DNA of 64,000 bases, taken from assembly GCA_001600455.1 (NCBI GenBank), contig BCKC01000015.1, positions 62,001 to 126,000 of the forward strand, given 5' to 3'. Below are positions 11,956-22,074 of this stretch, piece after piece; the stretch's first letter is position 1, and each line of letters starts with the position of its first letter. The stretch comes from Endocalyx cinctus (Eukaryota; Ascomycota; Sordariomycetes; Amphisphaeriales; Apiosporaceae). Both the position numbers and the translations under genes were made by a program. The notes below the pieces were generated by a model. The model was not told the origin of the DNA and did not search any database. It saw nothing but the letters and a program-made list of their open reading frames with translations.

Positions 11956-13189
11956 ATGCACTTCTATCAAATTTCTCTTACCTTTACCGCTGCGGTATCA
12001 GTCGTTCTGGCTGATGATCCGCTCACATTCTGCAAGGAAAAAGAGTGCGGTGATTGTCCAGTATCAGTAACCTCACTTGGTCCTGGATATAGCGAGTGTG
12101 CAATCTACAATTCCCATGATGTTTTTGGAAACCAAGGCTTCCCCGAGCCAATGTCGGGAAGGTAATTATTGTGTTCCAGCTTTGTGCTCCAAAGATATCG
12201 CCGCTCCAATAATGCTAACATGTTATGACAATTAGAGATATAATGGCATATGCTGATATACCTCATCAAGAGAGCGAATGCTATGTCTTGATAAAAACTC
12301 CTGCAGGCACGAATGCCCCTGGATGGTGTGTGCTATCTTTTCTCAGAAAAATAGTTATATTTGCTAATGTTAAAATATTGATCACCTACAGCGGTCTATT
12401 GCAGAACTGGTTCTCGGGTGATTCTTGTTCTAGCGTTGAACTGAGCGACACCTTCATGGCTGAGTGGTGCTGTGGCAATGAGGATTGTTCCGCTGCTGGC
12501 ATTCCGGGCCTGCCAACCTCTAAGAGGGTAGAATCCGCAAAGTTTCGACGTAATACAACATCAGTACAGGCGCTGGCTGGTGGAAGTGGAGGTGGGGCTA
12601 TACGTTTCGCGGTTAATGGAAAAGAGATTGAACCAATATATCAAGGTCCGCCCCAGCCCACAAGCTCGATAGCCGCTCGTGGTGTTTGTGATGGGGACTG
12701 GACTCCCGATAGTTCAGATGGTTTGGACTACGACAATGCGGACTACGTCAGACCTGCAGATGGTGCGCAGATTGTATCGCCAAATGTTGTGGGCAGTGCT
12801 TCCGGTAGTGACGTAATGATTAGTGATACAAGAACTCAAGAGTGGACAACCACAATAGAAGCTTCTCTCGGCTTCTCTGATGTCTTGTCTCTAGGACTTT
12901 CATTTTCTGAGTCATTCTCCGAGTCAGAATCGGATAGCACTGCTGCTACTTTCACCTTGAACGCCGGTGAAAAAGGCTATGTCGGCTGGACATCTTTTTT
13001 GAGATGCTCGAAGGGTGAATTTTCCCCCATCTCTCCCTTTAAGTTTCATCGTGATAAAACAAGACTAAAACTTTCTTAGGTAAGGGAACTTGCAATGGCA
13101 AGGAGGCAGCGGGAGAAGTTTGCACGCCATTTACTGATGCAAGCAAAAAGCTGGCCGGACTCTTCCATTTGGTTAGTAGTGATGTATAA
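11956..13189 (+). CDS. Secreted protein with Ser/Glu-alternating beta-rich segment, unknown function
   Basis: Four exons (11956-12161, 12236-12325, 12392-13014, 13080-13189) sum to 342 aa. The N-terminus MHFYQISLTFTAAVSVVLA is a clear signal peptide. The first part is Cys-rich (FCKEKECGDCPVS, YSECAIYN, ESECYVLI, SCSSVEL, EWCCGNEDCS). The C-terminal half has an alternating polar/aliphatic stretch (SLGFSDVLSLGLSFSESFSE...). It is followed by GYVGWTSFLRC and a final Cys pair (GTCNG, EVCTPF). Similar secreted proteins are found across filamentous ascomycetes without assigned function. The alternating pattern recalls amphipathic hairpins of aerolysin-like folds, but that is inference and no domain match is claimed. 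Intron 2 (12326-12391) is 66 nt and free of in-frame stops, so a 22-residue-longer isoform with the intron retained is possible. The gene converges with the HET gene downstream. Confidence 0.78.
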
Positions 13190-13532
13190 CTAGATAGAGG
13201 TAGAAATGGAAACAGTACTATGCGCCGCGTATGGTCTACACCATCCGGAGGTTGGAGATGTTGGCAGCTTTTTCTGGATACATACTTTTTGGGGTAAATT
13301 TCTCATGTATTAGTACATTTCAATCTTTTCTTAACAACGCGTTCTTTTCACCAATTTTGAATATGTATCTGTATTTAGAAGTATAGATCTTGTATCCAGC
13401 CAAATTTTACACCTAATTCAATGATCCGGCTTTGATATTATCAATAAAGGAGTACAGACTAGGTAAACCGTTATAACTAAACAGGCTAGACAGGTAATAA
13501 CGGATTCGTTTTTTAAACCGAGGCTCGCTTCA
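13190..13532. other. Convergent intergenic spacer
   Basis: 3' flanks of the secreted-protein gene (plus) and HET gene (minus). No further gene or structured element is seen. Confidence 0.6.
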
Positions 13533-15581
13533 CTAAATAATTGTGACGGTTCTTGATTGTGCCCCCCGAAACACTTCTCCAACTGGATCCACTGGCGGCG
13601 GCTCCGCTCTAATAGCCAAAATCCCAATCCGTTCAAAACAGCCCTGGAGTTGTTGAGATCTTTTTAATACGAGGCTTATCAAATACTCTGAACTACCCGA
13701 TTCGATTCGACTCATACGAAGACATAAAAGCTTTGTCCCTGGCCTCGTTTGTTCTGGATTATCGCAATCCAGATCATAGTCGGTTTTCATAGGCAATCGA
13801 GCGTGGGAAAAAGACACAAAGTGATTTATCACTTTATCATTGCTTCGTATCTCTATATCCGACTCCAAGACACCCTCAGCTATCAGGCCAGATATTTTGA
13901 GGAATCCGTGAGCTATCGGTCCAAATTCGTCAACGCCTGACCACTGAACTCTGCATTCTTCGATCTTGCTGAAGTGTTCATACGGCTGCCGTTCTTCCAG
14001 AACTGCGTTTGAATCGGTGTCGGAGAAGAGTATCTCATCCCAGTATAATATCCAAGTCTCTATACTTGCCCACGACCACGTTGGAGCATTTCGGGGGAAT
14101 GGTCTAGGTGTCTTGTTCTTACTTGGGGCCCACACGGTCCAGAGAAGATCATCGTTCAGCGACGATTCCCAGAGTCCTGCCAGATATTTGGACTCCCTCC
14201 GCCTGGCTATATCTCTAGCTAGGCCACCGATAGCAGGCAGTCTATCACTTGGCTTTGTGATAGACAGGGTCGTGTAGAAGCTAACCATAGAACGCCATAA
14301 ACGAGTTATTTCCTCTTCAATATAGGTCGTGGCATACTCCCTTTTAACGGAGAATTCGGGCATCTCGTGAGATGTACCGAAAAAGCCAGCACGCCCGCAC
14401 TCACAACGACTGTTGGAATTACACTCTAAGATAACTTCATAACGTCCAAAGTATAGAACCCGAGGCGACAAAACGCGCTCTTGGAATACCCATGCTCTCG
14501 TAAGCAAGGGATGGTATACCAAGGTTCCTTGTCCGGTCGGCAGGATGATTTCTCCATCGCGTGTGTGCCTAGGCATTGGATCAGATGGAGCCGTATGATG
14601 ATCGATATATTCTCGAAAATAAAGACAATACTCCTCCCCATCCGGTGTCTTTCCGTTGACTTCAAAATCAACAGTTGGCGAGAAGAGACCTCCAAAGCCG
14701 CCGGGAGAATGGGTTGCTGCGATTGTGAGGTATGCATTGCTATACACAGACGACATCTTGGCTGATTCTATTTTCCAATCATCAGGATCATCTTGAATGA
14801 TACAGAGAGAGTCTATCCATATATATTGAAACCCCAGTCTTCTAGTCAGCGAAACCGCATCTTGAAAAGTTTTTGACAGACTTATCCAAGGAATCTCCCG
14901 TTTGTGCTCTTCGAGTGTTAGTTTGGTAGTAGTAATTATTTGAGATGTACCCCAGCAGTGACTTAGACAGAGATAATTGCTTCTGGCGTTATCTTCTGGT
15001 TCAACCAGCCTGACAAGACCATTGTCGATACCGACGTCCACTACTCTTTTAGGAAGAAGAGGGAATTCGGAAAATGTACAAACAGCATCATCTTCCAACG
15101 AGTGGTTCTCTCTGCAATCAGAAATCCATTCCTTGATGGAGGCTAATGCCATGGCAGAGTCAGTTCCCGGCGACGTTCTGCCCATACACGGGATGTAATC
15201 CCATGAATCTGGGACGGGGCAGTCTTCATCTTCAGTAGCGAATATTTCAACTTCGAATCGTTGCCCACTTTTCATCAGAAACACTAGATTCTTGCTCACA
15301 TCATCCGCTTCGACCGCATCCGACCAAGCTGGATAGTAAAAAACCAGGCTCCCGTACAATATATCGGATTCATCAATGCCGTGTTGCCGAAAAGTCCCGC
15401 GGCATCCAGTTACGAGGATTTTGCAGCAATAACAAGAATCACCCGACCTACACATGTTTTCCCACGTAAACTTGGGTACGATGTGGTTGCGATTTCCTTG
15501 TTTTGGGGGTAGTGAGGAGGCCTCTTTCGAACTTCTGATTTTCCATTTCCCCTGAAACTCATTGCAAAGTATACAATTCAT
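13533..15581 (-). CDS. HET-domain (heterokaryon incompatibility) protein
   Basis: Intronless, 682 aa from ATG 15581; the frame extends upstream only with non-ATG codons. The N-terminus has CILC and CxC motifs (SCYCCK), as in many HET proteins. The HET domain spans roughly residues 210-360. Its conserved blocks are YLCLSHCWG, then SLSKTFQDAVSLTRRLG, then FQYIWIDSLCIIQDDPDDW, then SNAYLTIAATHS and GGLFS. A later block (RAWVFQERVLSPRVLYFG) matches the usual post-domain region, as does FPRNAPTWSWASIE. HET domains trigger cell death during fungal nonself recognition and are related in fold to TIR domains. Most family members have no tested role, so the allorecognition function here is inference. 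No STAND or repeat module is fused to it. Confidence 0.93.
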   Translation of the reverse strand: MNCILCNEFQGKWKIRSSKEASSLPPKQGNRNHIVPKFTWENMCRSGDSCYCCKILVTGCRGTFRQHGIDESDILYGSLVFYYPAWSDAVEADDVSKNLVFLMKSGQRFEVEIFATEDEDCPVPDSWDYIPCMGRTSPGTDSAMALASIKEWISDCRENHSLEDDAVCTFSEFPLLPKRVVDVGIDNGLVRLVEPEDNARSNYLCLSHCWGTSQIITTTKLTLEEHKREIPWISLSKTFQDAVSLTRRLGFQYIWIDSLCIIQDDPDDWKIESAKMSSVYSNAYLTIAATHSPGGFGGLFSPTVDFEVNGKTPDGEEYCLYFREYIDHHTAPSDPMPRHTRDGEIILPTGQGTLVYHPLLTRAWVFQERVLSPRVLYFGRYEVILECNSNSRCECGRAGFFGTSHEMPEFSVKREYATTYIEEEITRLWRSMVSFYTTLSITKPSDRLPAIGGLARDIARRRESKYLAGLWESSLNDDLLWTVWAPSKNKTPRPFPRNAPTWSWASIETWILYWDEILFSDTDSNAVLEERQPYEHFSKIEECRVQWSGVDEFGPIAHGFLKISGLIAEGVLESDIEIRSNDKVINHFVSFSHARLPMKTDYDLDCDNPEQTRPGTKLLCLRMSRIESGSSEYLISLVLKRSQQLQGCFERIGILAIRAEPPPVDPVGEVFRGAQSRTVTII

Positions 15582-15824
15582 TCCAAAAATGTTTATACTC
15601 TCATATAATTGGTTAACAAAGTCTAATAGATGCAATAAAATACAAGGTATCTCGGGGGATAATTAGAATTACTGAGCATACATAAGAGGAAGATGGGGAA
15701 ATCTCTAATATTATTGAGTGGAAGTGGAGAAGTTGATGCAGCAGGGCCCGATTGTCACGATATGCAGCAACTGTTATACCACATCAATCTGGGCACTTGG
15801 TATTATGTGACCCCTTGCTACTTT

Positions 15825-15892
15825 TGCTCAGGCTCGGCTCAGGTTAACTTAGGCTCGGCTCAAGCTAACTCAGGCTAACTTAGGCTAACTTT
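15825..15892. repeat. Degenerate short tandem repeat
   Basis: Alternating imperfect copies of AGGCTCGGCTCA and AGGCTAACTT run in tandem, about six units in under 70 bp. The unit drifts along the array. Confidence 0.65.
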
Positions 15893-15920
15893 GGAGACCG
15901 GATACATGAATATGCGTTTT

Positions 15921-15942
15921 AAAGGGGGGGCTAGCCCCCTTT
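15921..15942. repeat. Palindromic AAAGGGGG/CCCCCTTT hairpin
   Basis: An inverted repeat centred on CTAG: AAA plus seven G, CTAG, five C plus TTT. It could form a stable hairpin in either strand. Confidence 0.7.
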
Positions 15943-16733
15943 CTGTCTATTTAAACCGAGACCATCCGAGATGATGAAAAACTATAGAAAATACAACCTA
16001 ACCTACTTTTGTTCATTGATTGTTCCAACTTAAGGACGGCTTAAGGCAACTTAGTTTTCTTATTATAATATTAGTGTGAGTGTTGTAAGTTGATTGATTA
16101 ATTGTATGTGTGCGAAGCACACATCTGCTAAGTAGTATTATATACATATGCGGGGTAGCAGCGCAGCTGCTACCAGCTGTCAGCGGCTGACACAGACACA
16201 AAATTATAGTGAGATTAGGCGTTAAATACGCTATAATAAAGTGGGACGTAAAATCACCCGAGATATTAAGCTAGTACTGACCTCCGCGGCAACTTTTCAG
16301 ACCCTCTGGCCGGTTATGAACTCAAAAATTACATATACTTTACAAGAGAAGTGAATTTAGTCTTAAGCATATAATTAACTGAGTACAATATAATATATAT
16401 AGTACTATATAATTAAAGAGGTATTACGGAAACTAGGATCTGGTGTAATTAGTAAGGTTCAGGTTTACACTAGTTCATCTGGATAATAACACCAGAATTG
16501 ATGAACTACCTATTAGATAGGCTTAGAATAGGGCTTTGGGAGCTTTGGGGTAAATATATATTAGTATAAATAATCAACATAGATACGATATAAAGCACAT
16601 AAATACGTTAGGTATAAGCATTTACCTATATCGGGAGATAGCAGGTAGGACCCATTTTACCTAGGGCCCACCTGGCTGTTAGCTCTCCTACTAAGCTTGT
16701 TAGTTATTTTGTAAACTTAGACCTTAACAACTT

Positions 16734-16980
16734 TGTTACAAACCCGCCAATACGTCGGACAATACTGGCCTTCCTGGCTCTGTCTAATTGGTCGGTTCGT
16801 AGTGGGTCTTGATTTGAAGGTAACAATAAGTCAAAAAATCTTGTCAAGTAAGGTTCACGATGTTTATAAAAAAGGTTTTCAAGGTACTCTATACCAATAG
16901 TCTATATTGATACTTAAGTTGAAAGCTGAAGAGCTAAGGTAAAGACTGACTAAATATAGTAGGAAATCCATCATTTAAAT
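16734..16980 (+). repeat. Direct repeat copy A (LTR-like fragment)
   Basis: Starts TGTTACAAACCCGCC and is clearly homologous over about 245 bp to 21469-21713, same orientation, with conserved blocks AATACGTCGGACAATACTGG and CAAGTAAGGTTCACGATGTT. Copy A carries TpA where copy B has TpG at three or more sites, as RIP would produce. TGTT starts, and CCAACA ends some distance downstream of both copies (near 17497 and 21746), would suit LTR termini. No matching target-site duplication is visible, so element type is uncertain. Confidence 0.7.
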
Positions 16981-17510
16981 ATTCGTAAATTCCTAGCATG
17001 TTAGTATACCAAGAGGGTTGATGATCTACTGGATCTAATGGATCTATCCAGATCCCATAGATCCCATAGATCCATCACGTGACCCTGTTTACATAAGGAG
17101 ATTCTTGAGTCATCCTCCTCCTTTCCCAGGTGGCCCGAGCGTGCCTTATTCCGGGGGCCTGTTGAATGGGCCAACTTCCAATTTCGTAACAAACTTGTGG
17201 CGGGGTGAGGTGGCGTGACATTGTTACTAAGTAAGTAGAAAAAGGGACTAAACTAAAGTAAACTTATTAGTTAGAGGAGAAAGCTCAGAAAAATCATCAA
17301 TAAAGTAACCAAGTATCCAATACGTTGTTCTGTTCTATTCTCTTCCCCCTTTTCAAACTTCTATGGTTTAACCTTGCTGTCATCATAGGGACTGGTTCTG
17401 ACTGATATCTGATCGAGTGGAGCCGAGAAGTTAATAAATAAAACATCTTTTTCATCATCTCTGGACTTTCTTACCTTTATAACCTAATTCCAACAGTTTT
17501 AATTCTACCA
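16981..17510. other. Spacer between repeat A and PigL_N gene
   Basis: Contains tandem ATAGATCCC units around 17051-17073 followed by a CACGTG box, and then AT-rich sequence. No gene is seen; the tail probably includes the 3' UTR of the minus-strand gene. Confidence 0.5.
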
Positions 17511-20201
17511 TCAAACCAGGCCCGCTAGGTCAATCCCCCAATCCTCCTTTTCTATGCTTTCCATTAACATCAAAAGCTTGCTATTAATGTCTGACTCTAG
17601 AAACCCATACCAACCAGCCTGGTGCAAGCCAACACCTAAAATCGGAATGAATGATGATATCGCGGCTAAAGGCCCAGGCATTCTGTCCGATGGCGAAACC
17701 GTACAGATCTTCCAGTCCCTCAGGTCCATCATGGACCGAATAGCCGCGCTGACGTTAACGATGCTCACTCCTCGGAATTCTGGACTATCCACATTGGTAT
17801 CACATTGTGTCAGCCACCTGTCACTTTCCAACTTCAGGTAACCAAAAGTAATGGAAGAGCGCAAAATCTCGATTTCTAACCCCCATAGTGGAAAGCTATC
17901 GTCTTTTACTACTGCATTGAAGTAATTTTGACTGTACTTCTCCATCTCAGAAGATATCATGTTCTTGACTTTTAAAAGAGCTTCCAACCGTCTTTGATCT
18001 AGTAGGTCTGTACATTGATTAGCTAAAATATTCCAGTTGCCGAGGCTTTAAATGAGGTATACTTACTCAGGATTGACCTTGGCAGTTCAATGTTATGCTC
18101 ATTTCCATACTGAACCTTTAAGGTAGAAATCGGGACCGGTGCTTGCTTTTGAATGATTGAGGACAGCTTCTTGAATTCTGGTCTCATATGTAATTTCCAC
18201 ATGATCCATAGCCATGTGATGGCGCCTTTATCGAGAGACTCCGGAGGACGAAATACGGATACCCAACGTCTTGCCTGTTCAAGCGATTTGTCTCCATGTG
18301 TTTGGCCGTTTTCGTGAGCCAAGAACAAGAACTGAACAAAGACGTCCCAGTCGATCTCAGATGGAAGTTGGGGCGTCTCCTCATGCATCACATGCATCAA
18401 GAGGTCGAATGCATATTTATTGGTACCTGGAGAATAATCTATCGGATATCTAAGATTAGGCACACGTTCCATCTCGTTATCCGAAGGGCCTTGTTCGGTG
18501 TCGTCATCGGAATCCTCCACCGTACATTGCGTCTCGACTAGCCATCCATACAAATTGGCTTGTATAATGCATCGGTCCTTGTCGTGCTGCGTCTTATCCT
18601 CAATCTTGGTATGATTGCAACTGCTCTGACGGCGGCATATAGGATATGACATTAGCATGCAGCTTTTTGGGTTAGAAAGATCGTGTAGCCTGTTGTCAAA
18701 TGAGTCACTACAATTAATAAAAGCCGATTGCATTATGCCTCGTTGTGACGTGGTAACAATTGGACCATTTACAATCTCGAGAGTGATGTGCTTGCACTCA
18801 CGGCTGTGTTGAGGATAGCAGGGTTCAATGAGGCTAAAAACTTGCGTTTTATCTTTGTTAACAGTACCGCGGTCGACACAGAAATTGACATTTGAGGACC
18901 CTCTATCGTGGCACAACGCTAGGTTCACCGCCTCTGAGATAAAAATGTGCGTCTCGTATAGAAAGAGAATCTCAGTTGAAGGCAATTCTGCCTCAGTTTC
19001 CGTGTCTGTTCCACATGTGGTACAGTTAGCTGAGGTTGAAAACTCCATGAGCTCTTCAATTGACGGGTATTGGTTTTCGTCCCATTCCTCATCGGGTATG
19101 GAGTCGATAATATCGACCGCTTTTACAGCGGTCGAGCTATTCGATGGGTAGTCATGATTAACGAATACTTGGAAACATTTTCTGTTATTGAAAATGACAT
19201 CATAATCGAGTCCATGTAGGTAGTTCGTAGTGCCTGACACCCCGGCTTCAACGTTTGAGGTAGCCTGATAGGATTGCCCATCATTATCTGCGGAATCATT
19301 ATCTCCATTGAGACTATTGCCATCATCGTCACCAATGTCGCGAGGGGTGAAGACTTCAGGAGCATCAAGATGTGGGGAGGGTTCTCTGGTTGAAGAGAAG
19401 CTATCTTCCGTTCGGTCATAGTTTTTACGGTTTCGGCATCTATCAGGTCCATGCAGTTTATCCTTGGGGTTTGACATTGCCGGATCAGCGATTCCGAAGT
19501 TTGCGTTTTGTAACCTGCTACTATCGTCTAGTCTCTTGGAAGTGTTGTGATGTTTGATCAGCATATCGACGATAGTTTCGGGCAGACTGCCTATCTCCTT
19601 TCGCCTTTATCATGCCGATTAGTTTTTGTCACTTCTTCGTGTCTCGGGAATAATATAATATGGATCTTACACTGATTCAGATGTCTGTATGGATACTAAC
19701 ACTAGCGCAGAATTAAGCTGATTCTGGGCAGATTCGACACCTTTGATCAAGCTGGAAATATGTTCTTTCTCTAGCACGAATCGAGCTCGGGAAAAAAGGT
19801 TTTTCCAACGGGCCCAATTCTTCCAAGGAGGATTCTTGTGTTTTAACAGATCGTACCTTTCAAGAATGATTGAAGCATCCCTTCTTAGTAGAGTTAACTC
19901 ATCGTTAACAAACTCCAATAATGAGAATTCTTTTCCATTGTCTTCGATGGGAAGTTTGCTAAGGTGAGGAAACGTATCGAACATTATTTGTAGCGCCTTC
20001 TGGATCTGAATTCATATTTTAGTTCATTGTAGCTATACTCGCTAGGTAGTTGATACCTACGCCACTTATGACACGCAGACCATCGCAATATTTCTGCAAG
20101 TCTCCTGCAGCGCCTGTGGCTGCTCTGCAAAAGTTCGTAATTTTTAGCGCCAGGTCCAAGATTGAGATAATACCACTACTTGTGCTTAGCGGATCTGCCA
20201 T
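17511..20201 (-). CDS. PigL_N / fungal STAND-type N-terminal domain protein
   Basis: Four exons on the minus strand (20201-20061, 20005-19671, 19586-18067, 18007-17511) join exactly in frame to 830 aa. The N-terminus MADPLSTSSGIISILDLALK and the following helical segment, with KYCDGLRVISG, are typical of the domain Pfam calls PigL_N or fungal STAND N-terminal. In other proteins it caps NACHT or ankyrin architectures involved in recognition or cell death. Here no P-loop, NACHT or repeat domain follows. The middle is acidic and Ser/Asp-rich (residues about 190-300), then come Cys-bearing segments (NCTTCGTDTE) and a C-terminal region with LPETIVDMLIKHH and DLRDWKICTVSPSD. The LPETIVDML phase across intron 2 supports the model. 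Function is unknown. The gene lies alone between the two direct repeats. Confidence 0.82.
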
Positions 20202-20860
20202 CGTTCTAGTAGCAATTATATCGTTAAAACTATTTGAAGTAAACCGGTCGCGTTATGGAATTGGAAATATTCATGGACATTAAATGTCTAAGAACTGAAA
20301 CTGAAAAGTGAAGAGCTTGGTGCTGGCTCGCCAGAGCTCGCCAAAAGAAGTAGTGATGAAATTGGGCACACTCCTTAAGGGAGTATTCTAAGAAAAGGAA
20401 GAGGCGAAGGCTCTCTATCTATAGATACTGGGGCTCAGTTAGGTCCCTGGGGCAAATATGTGGGACCAACTCTTTTGTGCCTAAAGATATACTAGAGAAA
20501 TAAATGTAGTTGATATACTACCCCTATGCATTTTTGAAGCACTACTTGTAGTACTGTGCTGTATATATTGGCTCGAAAGCCTTGTAGGCAGATTTGTTAG
20601 CCTTTTCGAAGACAATCTCTGAAGAGAAAAAAGGCTTCTAGCATGTGTCAAACAACTATTGGCTACGGCAAAACGCTTGTATGCAGGCTGCGCAAGCACA
20701 ATTACCTAGGTAGCATGAATGGTAGACAGCAATGAAACACACTCGCTTGACACCCCAAAAGGAACTAGATATGAGCTGCAGATCACCAAGTGGTCGGACC
20801 TCAGACAGGTAAGAGCTTTCAACTCTGGCAAGTTACTGGTACTTAGGCAGACTGTCCCTA

Positions 20861-20902
20861 AGCCCCGATGCGACTCAATATAGCCCCGATGCGACTCAAT
20901 AT
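20861..20902. repeat. 21-bp perfect tandem duplication
   Basis: Two adjacent identical copies of a 21-bp unit beginning AGCCCCGATGCG. The unit length keeps reading frame, but no gene is supported there. Confidence 0.85.
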
Positions 20903-21330
20903 AGGAACGTCCTAACATAAGAATGCGTACGCCGAATTTTGGCTTCACCGTATAACTACAATCACACGGAAAATATTCCAGGATGAGCTAAAATTGCCAC
21001 GCAAATTGACCAACGTCATTGGCGAATATCACGGTCTTTTACCTCTCTTACCTTCACAAAAGATGGGTTGATTTCTTATGTGGAATTATTACCTTCCAGT
21101 GTTCGAGGATTATATTCGAAGTTTTATATTATTTTCTAGGCTAACAGGAAGCGTAAGATAGAGCAAAGAGGGGAATAGGAATAAATACAAATAAGATACA
21201 TCTTTTGCAGAGTAATGTAGTATTAGTGTTGGGTTAAAATCGTAAGATTTTACTGTTTAAAATGAAGTTATTATTAATTGTTGATGTGAAAATAATTCTG
21301 CTAGTCAGAATTATTTCGAGTGTAAGTGAG

Positions 21331-21402
21331 CTGGCGCACAGGCCGGCTCCGCACCGGCCACATACACCAGCCTGTGGCTGGTGATGTGGCTGGTGTGGCT
21401 TA
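21331..21402. repeat. GC-rich inverted repeat cluster
   Basis: GGCCGG...CCGGCC arms lie beside a larger stem, 21358-21372 (CCACATACACCAGCC) pairing with 21376-21389 (GGCTGGTGATGTGG) across a 3-nt loop with one bulge. It stands out in AT-rich surroundings, as structured parts of mobile elements often do. Confidence 0.7.
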
Positions 21403-21468
21403 TACTCCAATTAGCTACTAATAATCAACAATTAGTAAATAAAGATGTGTATGGCCTCACGGGCCACC

Positions 21469-21713
21469 TGTTACAAACCCGCCAATACGTCGGACAATAC
21501 TGGTCTAGCTGACTCTGTCTGATTGGTCGGTTCGTGGTGGGGTCTTGATTTGAAGGTAACAATAGATCAAGAAGTCTTGTCAAGTAAGGTTCACGATGTT
21601 TGTAAAAGAGGTTTCAAGGTACTCTATACTATGGTGAAGGATAATACTTAAATTGGAAGCTGAAGAGCTAAGGTAAAGACTGACTAAATACAGTAGGAAA
21701 TCTATCATTAAAT
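21469..21713 (+). repeat. Direct repeat copy B (LTR-like fragment)
   Basis: Second copy of the repeat at 16734-16980, same orientation, about 4.7 kb away. It ends some 360 bp before the alpha-galactosidase ATG, so it may lie within that promoter. Confidence 0.7.
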
Positions 21714-22074
21714 AGAAGAGACCTTGATCGCATTCCAACAATCCAAATTAACGAGCAGGAACTGTAGTACTTTCCTTGATTAGTTTCTTGGATAGACTCG
21801 GCGAATACTATACCAGTCGGAGCCTCCGGTTCATAGAAAATGACCGTTTAATCAAGGAAAGCCAAGAGCGTCTACTCCGCACGATATCCCACGAAAAAGG
21901 CGCAAAGCCAGGGCATACACATATGATTTCGCTTCATTGTGGAATCCCGATAGAAGATAACCCCATGTTCTCGGCAAGATATACCCGAGTATTTAACTGG
22001 AACTCTGAGTATAAAGTCACATGCGATTCCAACGAAAGGTAAGGAAAGTACTTCATGTCGAAAATTTTGTCACG
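21714..22074. other. Promoter region of the alpha-galactosidase gene
   Basis: A plus-strand frame (21776-22042) opens at a non-ATG codon and shows no domain, so I treat it as non-coding leader or repeat remnant. Confidence 0.5.

Larger units (their letters stand above)
15582..16733. other. AT-rich repeat-bearing intergenic region
   Basis: No gene is supported. It holds the degenerate GGCTCGGCT/GGCTAACTT array (15825-15892), a G7/C5 hairpin (15921-15942), and a small hairpin-forming GCAGCGCAGCTGC patch near 16155. This looks like decayed repetitive DNA. Confidence 0.55.
20202..21468. other. Repeat-bearing intergenic region upstream of PigL_N gene
   Basis: No convincing gene. It holds a 21-bp tandem duplication (20861-20902) and a GC-rich hairpin cluster (21331-21402). 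A TGTTGGGTTAAAATCG start at 21228 could be an LTR terminus. Minus-strand frames at 20481-20948 are short and domain-free. Confidence 0.5.

Noticed and set aside
15582..15635. 18-codon upstream extension of the first HET protein
   Set aside because: Opens at TTG, not ATG; the natural start is 15581.
17041..17075. Tandem ATAGATCCC units as a CRISPR-like array
   Set aside because: Units are adjacent without spacers and the genome is eukaryotic; simple slippage repeat.
21776..22042. 88-codon plus frame before the alpha-galactosidase
   Set aside because: Starts at a non-ATG codon, has no domain, and the alpha-galactosidase already has its own signal-peptide exon at 22075.
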